In this document: positions 8,195 to 13,915 of the stretch, one piece after another
How positions within the stretch are numbered: position 1 is the first letter of the stretch
Layout of the letters: every line of letters begins with the position of its first letter
Assembly (NCBI GenBank): GCA_001839685.1
Contig: MLAK01001183.1
Span: 7,925 to 25,042 of the forward strand
Reading direction: 5' to 3'
DNA: 17,118 nucleotides
Source of the DNA: Tritrichomonas foetus
Taxonomy: Eukaryota > Parabasalia > Tritrichomonadida > Tritrichomonadidae
The notes under the pieces: generated by a model
Seen by the model: only the letters and a program-made list of their open reading frames with translations
Database searches by the model: none
Told to the model about the DNA's origin: nothing
Made by a program: the position numbers and the translations under genes

Positions 8195-8362
8195 CTTCAA
8201 TGTAGAGTCTACATTATTCTTTGTTGATATTAATGGTGAGCTTTCTCTATAGTTTATCTTTTGGAAAACAACATGTTCGAATAAACATATTCAAAAAATC
8301 GCATCTTAAAAAAACGATAAATGAAGCTTTTTCAGTAGTATACAATAATTCTTTTACGTAAT
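8195..8362. other. Intergenic spacer with no recognised feature
   Basis: This AT-rich spacer lies between the 3' hairpin of the surface gene and the candidate TTAA element. I see no open frame, RNA gene or repeat in it. Confidence 0.5.
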
Positions 8363-9095
8363 TTAAGGGAGTTGCCAAAAAAAAGTGCGCACAAAATCCT
8401 TATTTTCAAAAAAAACGTAGAAGATCTCTGCGCTGATCTCTTGCAGAATAACTCACTACGAACCAAGCTTTTGTATACTTATTTACCGAGTCGATTCAAA
8501 TTTTACAGCTGAAAATTAATTTTTCAAATTTCCTCAAATCGATAAATCTTAATTTTCGGCTCTATTTCGTTTTAGTATTTCCGGCGTAATTGATGATTGT
8601 ATGGATGTCAAAACATCTGGCCCAATACTCACGGAGTTATTTTTCGTTTAAAATTTCGATTTTAAAAATAATCGCCACAACCATTTAAATTCAGTAAACG
8701 CCATGAAATAATCACATAACATATCCTTTCAAATTAATGTGTATCAGAAAAAGTCAACATAAAAGAAATTTCAAAAATTCGATTAATTTATCTCATAAAA
8801 ATATTGTTTATTTCTAAATATTTATATGCAATAGTTCTGTTTTAAATTCTTACTTTGTCTTTTTTCTTTGTCCCTTCCCTTCTTCTTTGAGCTTTTCTTC
8901 TTTTATTTTTAAAATCTTCCAAGACTGATATACCCGAAGTGTTGTTTAATTATTGTACCCACTGCTATATAAGAAGATATCCAAATTTGGGAACGATTTG
9001 TCGGTGAAAGTTTGGTTGTACACTTCTATCTTCCTTTTATTTCTCATTTTTAACACATGTGACGATAGAATAAATTTGACAGACAACCCCCTTAA
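8363..9095. mobile_element. Candidate small decayed transposon with TTAA ends
   Basis: The left end reads TTAAGGGAGTTGCC (8363-8376). The inverted right end reads TTAAGGGGGTTGTC (9095-9082). If TTAA is the target duplication, the element is about 725 bp (8367-9091) with 10-bp inverted ends matching at 8 positions. No long frame survives inside. TTAA duplications are known for piggyBac and Kolobok transposons; assignment to either is speculation. The interior has a distinct texture, including GTGCGCAC near the left end, a pyrimidine-rich tract at about 8855-8910, and a short helix-turn-helix-like fragment on the minus strand. A chance match of short ends in AT-rich DNA is the main alternative. 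Confidence 0.4.
8909..9025 (-). pseudogene. Short fragment resembling a DNA-binding helix-turn-helix, decayed
   Basis: One minus-strand frame gives 38 residues before a stop, including NRSQIWISSYIAVGTIIKQH. The pattern of a short helix, a turn and a second helix is reminiscent of the N-terminal helix-turn-helix of Tc1-like or related transposases. All frames around it carry stops, and a Lys-rich tract (KEEKLKEEGKGQRKKTK) follows in another frame, as after frameshifts. It lies inside the candidate element 8363-9095. The resemblance is by eye only and weak. Confidence 0.2.
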
Positions 9096-9195
9096 ATATT
9101 TTATGAGAACATGAAGAATTTTGACCGATTAGCTTCTGAAAAAGAATGTATCTATTCAATTTAACCTATTATTTCACCATAACCTCCACATTCAC

Positions 9196-10191
9196 ATGAA
9201 TGCAGATTTTGCAATCACTGATGAACGAAAGCAAAACTGCATCGATATAATTAATAACCTCGAAAAACACAAAATATCTGAACTATTTTTTAGGGCGCCA
9301 AATCCAGAAACAGACTTCGATCTTCCCGAAAAATATCCATCGATTTCTTCAAGCATGACAAACTTCTCGATCGTTCGAGAAAAAGTTGAAAAAAACGAAT
9401 ACAAAACCATCTCAGAATTTAAAGCCGCAGTCGAAGCAATTTGGGATTTTTATTCACATTTATATAGCCGTGATTCTTTGGCCAATTTAATGATGCGGCA
9501 ACTTAAGTCATACTATAAAGAACAAACAGAATTCTTTTTCGACAATCCAACTTTCGGCTGGGCCAAAAAGTTAGATAAACTTCGACTTGCATTTTCAAAG
9601 CTCTCAAAAAGTGGACCAGGTGAAATTTTCACCACTCAATCAACTATCCACACTTTATCATCTTCAAATTCTGGAAATTTACCAACAAAAGAACCTTCAA
9701 CAAACAAAAAGAAGTCATCATCAACTAGTAAACCAAAACCCAAAAAGAAAACAGAAATAACAAAACAAAATTCTCAAGAAAATAACCAAATCCAGCTCTC
9801 AACTTTTCCCCAACCAAATTCTCAACCATTTGACAATCAACTACCAGTTCAACAGCAGCAGCAACAACAAACTAGTTTACCAGAAATACAATCAATGGCT
9901 CCATCACTTCAACATCAAAGTTTTCCTTCAATTCAAACACTTATGGGAAATTCATCTTTTTCAGAGCGAGCTTTTACACAAGAAGAAATTGATAAACTAC
10001 AAGAAGACATTCAAAATATAGCAACTGACGATTCAATGCCACAAATGATAGAGATTATAAAAGAAAACGAAGAAAATGTTTCCGCAAATGGCGAAGAAGT
10101 CGAAGTAGATTTGATTGAACTCAAACCAAAAACTCTTCAAGCACTCCGCCTTTTTGTTGACAAGATGATGCGTGAAAAGAGTTCAATCTGA
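9196..10191 (+). CDS. BET-like bromodomain and extra-terminal (ET) domain protein
   Basis: This 331-residue protein is a predicted nuclear chromatin factor. Residues about 10-112 fit a bromodomain: helix Z, a ZA loop with PNPETDFDLPEKYPSI, then FSIVREKVEKNEYKTISEFKA as helix A and AIWDFYSHLYS as helix B. Residues 259-327 closely fit the ET domain of BET proteins: an FTQEEIDKLQEDI helix, MIEIIKENE, an acidic EVEVDL strand and LKPKTLQALRLFV. Between them is a disordered linker with a basic, NLS-like stretch (171-187) and a run of seven Gln (219-225). BET proteins bind acetylated histone tails and recruit transcription machinery. Unusually, the Asn that contacts acetyl-lysine (normally YN at the end of helix B) is Ser91 here (Tyr90-Ser91), and the usual PMD of the ZA loop is SMT. 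It has one bromodomain, as in plant and protist relatives. A TCACA motif at 9192-9196 touches the ATG. Confidence 0.85.
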   Translation: MNADFAITDERKQNCIDIINNLEKHKISELFFRAPNPETDFDLPEKYPSISSSMTNFSIVREKVEKNEYKTISEFKAAVEAIWDFYSHLYSRDSLANLMMRQLKSYYKEQTEFFFDNPTFGWAKKLDKLRLAFSKLSKSGPGEIFTTQSTIHTLSSSNSGNLPTKEPSTNKKKSSSTSKPKPKKKTEITKQNSQENNQIQLSTFPQPNSQPFDNQLPVQQQQQQQTSLPEIQSMAPSLQHQSFPSIQTLMGNSSFSERAFTQEEIDKLQEDIQNIATDDSMPQMIEIIKENEENVSANGEEVEVDLIELKPKTLQALRLFVDKMMREKSSI

Positions 10192-10547
10192 TTTTGATAA
10201 TTTTTCGAATTTATTTATATTAATTTTGTTGTTTTTTCTTGCTTATATCTAAAAAGTATTTTTTATTAATATTCTTTCTTTAAAATTAAGTTTTCTTTTC
10301 ATATCTCATGAAAGCTTGGAAAAGAGTTTTGAATAGGAAAATGAAAGAAAATCTTTTGCAGCATATTATGATGTAATATATATTAATCATTTCGAAGTAT
10401 ATTCAAGATCATTTAAAGCAATCAACGGAAAAGGCGTTTCGATATCGATATAAAGAAAAAATACAAATATGTTTTATATATTTTAGGTAAAAAAAAAATC
10501 TCAATAAATATTCGTGACAGACATTATGTATATAATAAAAATTTAAA
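10192..10547. other. Convergent 3' spacer between the BET-like and Pmp-like genes
   Basis: This 356-bp AT-rich spacer separates two stop codons that face each other. On the minus strand, TTTAAA follows directly after the TGA of the Pmp-like gene, fitting the UAAA poly(A) signal of T. vaginalis. Nothing else is recognised. Confidence 0.55.
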
Positions 10548-12176
10548 TCACACGAATCCACCATCACTCTCATCAACTTTATCGAAGTGGAAGTTTGGTT
10601 CTCCAAATTGATCATCAAAATCGGCATCAACATTTAAAGCAATATCGTGATTTGCTGGCTGGTGAATTGATGGTGCGGCGAAGTACATCTTTAGTCCGAT
10701 TATTATAGCAATTATTACTGCAGCATAGGCAATCATCATCACACCTGATTTGTCATCTCTTTCATCATTAGCATGATATTCAACATCGTCTTCCTTTCCA
10801 TTATTGTTTGGGCGAATAAATTTATTTTTATTCTTCTCTTCATCCTTATCTTTCTTTTCTTCTTCTTTTTTATTTTTCTTATCTTCTACTACTTTCTTAT
10901 CTTCTTCTTCTTTCTTATCTTCTTCTTCTTTCTTATCTTCTTCTTCCTTTTTGTCTTCATATTGATATTTCTTATATTCTTTTATTTTCTGATCTTCAAA
11001 TTTGTCTTTTCGACTTGATTCTTTCAATAATTTCAATTTTTCCTCGGAATTTTTTTCATTTGATCCATTCCCAACTTTATCATTTTCCTCATCATCAAAA
11101 ATGTTCAATTTTTCATTGATTTGTTTAATTAAATTCAATGTTTTCTTCGTTTTTGTATCAATAAATGAATTATTCACTAAACCATTAAATTGTTTCGACA
11201 AATCAGTAGTTGTCAAATTGATTTGATCTTGATTACATGTGCAGTTGGTGAATGTCGTTTTTGTGATGTTATTTTTGACAATGACTTCTGTTGCTTGATT
11301 TGATATAAAACTGCAATTTATGAAATCAATCGAGTCTTCTTCATGATAAGAAATAATTGATGGTTGCTTGTCATCATAGAAAATTGAATCAACTGCAGTT
11401 AAATGAGAAGTTTTTGTTAAAATTAATGATGATCCATTATTCACTTTATTTCTAATGAATGTGCAGTTGTGAATATCTGCATTAGAGCTTGAAAGTAAAA
11501 CTGTTCCATTTTTAGAGGCATAATTTTCGATAAATTTCGAATTAATTAAAGAAAATCTCCTAATTTCTGTTGCAGAAATTGTAGAAACACTTCTTAAAGC
11601 AGCATTTTTGTAGAAAGTTGAATTGTCAATTGACACATCTGTTACAGTATCAAAGAAAATGGCCGCTGCTCTTAATGACGCATAATTTTCAACGAATAAT
11701 GAATTTTGTAAATCAAATTGTTGAGATTCGTGACACGAAATGGCTCCACCAAAACCAGTGACATAATTTTTATAAAATGTGAGACAATCGCCAAAAAAAT
11801 CGACATTCTTTAATGAGATGGCACCTCCGTATTTTCCGTCGACGTTTTTGCAAAATTGAAATTGACAATATGTCAAATTAACAGGCGATGATCTTTCAAT
11901 TAATGTTGATGTAAAAATTTTTGAATCATTTTTGAAATTTGATGAAATTTGGAGAGGGGTTTTTAAAAAGTAAGAAAAAGAGCTTTTTGAGCCAATGAAT
12001 CGAGTATAATACTGGCTTTGATAAAACGGGTTCGAAAAATAATTAAAATTCGAAGATATAATCGAAAATGTTTTGTCGAAGTTTGTTAATGGAGATTGCA
12101 TAAATGCTGCGTTGCCATAAAATCGAGAAATAGTGAGACCAAGCAACGTTGCATTCAATGCTAATCCCAGCGACAT
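10548..12176 (-). CDS. Pmp-like parallel beta-helix membrane protein
   Basis: This 542-residue protein resembles the chlamydial polymorphic membrane protein (Pmp)-like family of T. vaginalis. Residues about 100-320 contain the two Pmp hallmarks. GGAI occurs at 117-120 and 143-146. FxxN-type motifs occur at 134, 161, 188, 215, 240 and 290, at a near-constant 25-27-residue step (50 for the last), as expected for coils of a right-handed beta-helix. Then comes a 150-residue Lys/Glu-rich linker with EEEDKK repeats, a transmembrane helix at about 479-499 and a 43-residue acidic tail. The N-terminus (MSLGLALNATLLGLTIS) is only a weak signal peptide. The ATG at 12176 is supported by TCACT at 12184-12180, six to eight bases upstream, a match to the trichomonad initiator. 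A surface or adhesion role is inferred from family and topology. It shares a 266-bp divergent promoter with the LRR gene. Confidence 0.85.
   Translation of the reverse strand: MSLGLALNATLLGLTISRFYGNAAFMQSPLTNFDKTFSIISSNFNYFSNPFYQSQYYTRFIGSKSSFSYFLKTPLQISSNFKNDSKIFTSTLIERSSPVNLTYCQFQFCKNVDGKYGGAISLKNVDFFGDCLTFYKNYVTGFGGAISCHESQQFDLQNSLFVENYASLRAAAIFFDTVTDVSIDNSTFYKNAALRSVSTISATEIRRFSLINSKFIENYASKNGTVLLSSSNADIHNCTFIRNKVNNGSSLILTKTSHLTAVDSIFYDDKQPSIISYHEEDSIDFINCSFISNQATEVIVKNNITKTTFTNCTCNQDQINLTTTDLSKQFNGLVNNSFIDTKTKKTLNLIKQINEKLNIFDDEENDKVGNGSNEKNSEEKLKLLKESSRKDKFEDQKIKEYKKYQYEDKKEEEDKKEEEDKKEEEDKKVVEDKKNKKEEEKKDKDEEKNKNKFIRPNNNGKEDDVEYHANDERDDKSGVMMIAYAAVIIAIIIGLKMYFAAPSIHQPANHDIALNVDADFDDQFGEPNFHFDKVDESDGGFV
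10892..10945 (-). repeat. Three perfect 18-bp tandem repeats in the Pmp-like gene
   Basis: The unit CTTTCTTATCTTCTTCTT (plus strand) occurs three times in direct succession (10892-10909, 10910-10927, 10928-10945), with degenerate units on either side. On the coding strand it gives the EEEDKK hexapeptide repeat in the linker before the transmembrane helix. Being a multiple of three, copy-number change would alter linker length without a frameshift. Confidence 0.85.
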
Positions 12177-12442
12177 TCTAGTGACAGAAGAAATTTGTTA
12201 GAAAAAAATCATGACTATTCAAGTTATTCAATAAATATATATCCAACCTCAAAATCACATTTCCAATTTAAAAAAAAGCTTATTTTCCAATTTTGACTAT
12301 CGATTTTTTTTATGAAGACTCATAGAATATTTGAACTCAATATATTTCATTATTCATTTGACCATATTTAATGTATTACTACACGATCAAAATAGGTAAA
12401 TTTTCAATTGAAAAATTGACCACAAAATAAAATATCGAAATA
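12177..12442. promoter_or_regulatory. Divergent promoter between the Pmp-like and BspA-like genes
   Basis: On the minus strand, TCACT at 12184-12180 is an initiator match directly before the Pmp-like ATG. On the plus strand no TCAYW lies within 30 bases of the LRR gene's ATG at 12443. The nearest strong candidate is TCATTATTCATTTG at 12347-12360, about 85-95 bases away. An upstream ATG at 12371 opens a 19-codon frame, in phase with the gene but closed by TAA before its start. No other element is recognised. Confidence 0.5.
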
Positions 12443-13714
12443 ATGCTTTCTCCAAAGAAGAAAGGTGTTATCATAACAGTCAACAAAATCAACTACAAAC
12501 TTCATCAAACAAGCTGTACAGCAACAATAGTCGAATCACCAACTGCTTCTGGCGATATTATTATTCCGAAGTCAATCGAGAAAGGAAGCCGAACTTATGT
12601 TATTAAAAAAATTGCAAACTCATCATTTGAAAACGCGCCAATTACGAGTTTATCGTTTTCTGACGATTCAGAAATAAACGAAATAGGATCGAATTGTTTT
12701 GGACTCGCTACGCCTTCAGCTTTGAAGAAATTATCTATTCCAAAGAGCCTCGAAGTTCTTGATGAAGATTGGTGCTTTATGACCCCGAATCTCGTTGATA
12801 TAAATTTGGACAGATCAAATAAAAACTTTTTATTAGAAAACAATATTTTATATAACAGTAACAAAACTTCAATTCTTTTTGTAAGCCGAAATCAAACTTC
12901 ACTCACCATTCAAAAGACCATAAAGAAAATATCTGCATCAGCATGCCAGTATTCTAAAATACAAGAAATTGAATATGAAAATGATTCATCTTCACTTGAA
13001 ATGTTTGGAAGAAGTGCGTTTTTCGGTTGTCGTTTAACAAAAGTGTATTATCCAATGTCTGTGAAAATTATCGGTGATTTTGCTTTTAATGGAAATCGCG
13101 ATTTAAGCATAATCAGATTTGAAGAAGGCAGTCAAATTGAGAGAATTGGTGTGTGCGCATTTTTGGGATGCGATTTAATGGGTGAAATAATTTGCAGCTC
13201 AGCAAATTTATCAAGAATTGGAAGGGAATGTTTTGAAGAAAATGATAGACTAGTTAGATTTATTTCTGTTTACGCTCATTCGATCGAGATTGGAAGAGAT
13301 GCTTTCAAAGGAACTTCCCCTCAGTTCGAGTTGGTTATTGGTGAATCGACTAAATTACGTGGAAAAGGAATTCCGCCAAATGTCGTAAGAAGATCATCTT
13401 CAGCTGATTCAAGCATGCTTCTTGAAACACCTAGAAAAGAAAATGACAGTTTATCGAGTCCAATTGTTCAAGAAAGGAACATTTCTTCTCTTGAATTGGA
13501 TGTTGATGATAAGGATCAAGAAATTGAAAGATTAAGGAAAGAATTAAAAGCAAAAGACGAACAAATCGAAAAACTTAAAGAAGAAAATCGAAAATTGAAT
13601 CAAAAAGGAAACTCTGAAAAGGATCTTGAAAATGAAAATAGCAGATTAAAAGAAAAGCTGGCAAGAATGAAGAAATTAGTTGCAAGTCTTCAAAATGAAT
13701 TGGATGATGTTTGA
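12443..13714 (+). CDS. BspA-like leucine-rich repeat (LRR_5) protein with C-terminal coiled coil
   Basis: The 423-residue product has an N-terminal BspA/TpLRR array of about 30-300, with units of the type IPKSLEVLDEDWCF, MSVKIIGDFAFNGN and EEGSQIERIGVCAFLGC: an I-x-x-I-G-x-x-A/C-F core with Ser/Cys-rich turns. This is the LRR_5 type, one of the largest protein families in T. vaginalis. After a Ser-rich linker (about 310-345), residues 350-420 form a strongly predicted coiled coil with E/K/L heptads (KDQEIERLRKELKAKDEQ). There is no signal peptide or transmembrane helix, so it is probably cytosolic or released by a non-classical route, unlike the membrane-anchored BspA-like proteins. LRRs usually mediate protein binding and the coil suggests oligomerisation. 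The partner is unknown. A TTAAAAATAAATAAAT stretch lies in the 3' flank, rich in possible UAAA poly(A) signals. Confidence 0.88.
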   Translation: MLSPKKKGVIITVNKINYKLHQTSCTATIVESPTASGDIIIPKSIEKGSRTYVIKKIANSSFENAPITSLSFSDDSEINEIGSNCFGLATPSALKKLSIPKSLEVLDEDWCFMTPNLVDINLDRSNKNFLLENNILYNSNKTSILFVSRNQTSLTIQKTIKKISASACQYSKIQEIEYENDSSSLEMFGRSAFFGCRLTKVYYPMSVKIIGDFAFNGNRDLSIIRFEEGSQIERIGVCAFLGCDLMGEIICSSANLSRIGRECFEENDRLVRFISVYAHSIEIGRDAFKGTSPQFELVIGESTKLRGKGIPPNVVRRSSSADSSMLLETPRKENDSLSSPIVQERNISSLELDVDDKDQEIERLRKELKAKDEQIEKLKEENRKLNQKGNSEKDLENENSRLKEKLARMKKLVASLQNELDDV

Positions 13715-13915
13715 AATTTAGTATCATAATGATTTTTACAATAACAGTTAAGTATTAAATTATTTAAAAATAAATAAATAATATGCGATTAAAAAAATTT
13801 TTTCCTTAGCTTTTTTTAATAACATCGTTTTATATTTACAAAAAAATATGTAATTAACAACTGCGCTCTTATGATTTGATTAAGAATACATAAGAAGTTA
13901 AGTAAGATTACAATC
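13715..13915. other. Short convergent 3' spacer
   Basis: This 201-bp AT-rich spacer lies between two facing stop codons. It has several TAAA motifs that could act as poly(A) signals for either gene and a few short chance-level inverted repeats (for example TCTTATG at 13867 and CATAAGA at 13889). Nothing further is supported. Confidence 0.5.

Noticed and set aside
8363..9195. Fragment of a Maverick/Polinton or virus-like element
   Set aside because: No integrase, polymerase or capsid-like frame is present and the ends are only short, so a small TTAA-type element is the simpler reading.
10773..11018. Plus-strand frame of 81 codons, almost all Phe, Ile and Leu
   Set aside because: It is the mirror of the Lys/Glu-rich repeat region of the Pmp-like gene on the other strand, not a membrane protein.
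12177..12240. Possible upstream exon or intron supplying a better signal peptide to the Pmp-like gene
   Set aside because: No GTATGT donor is seen on the minus strand within the 266-bp spacer, and a good initiator (TCACT) lies right before the annotated ATG.
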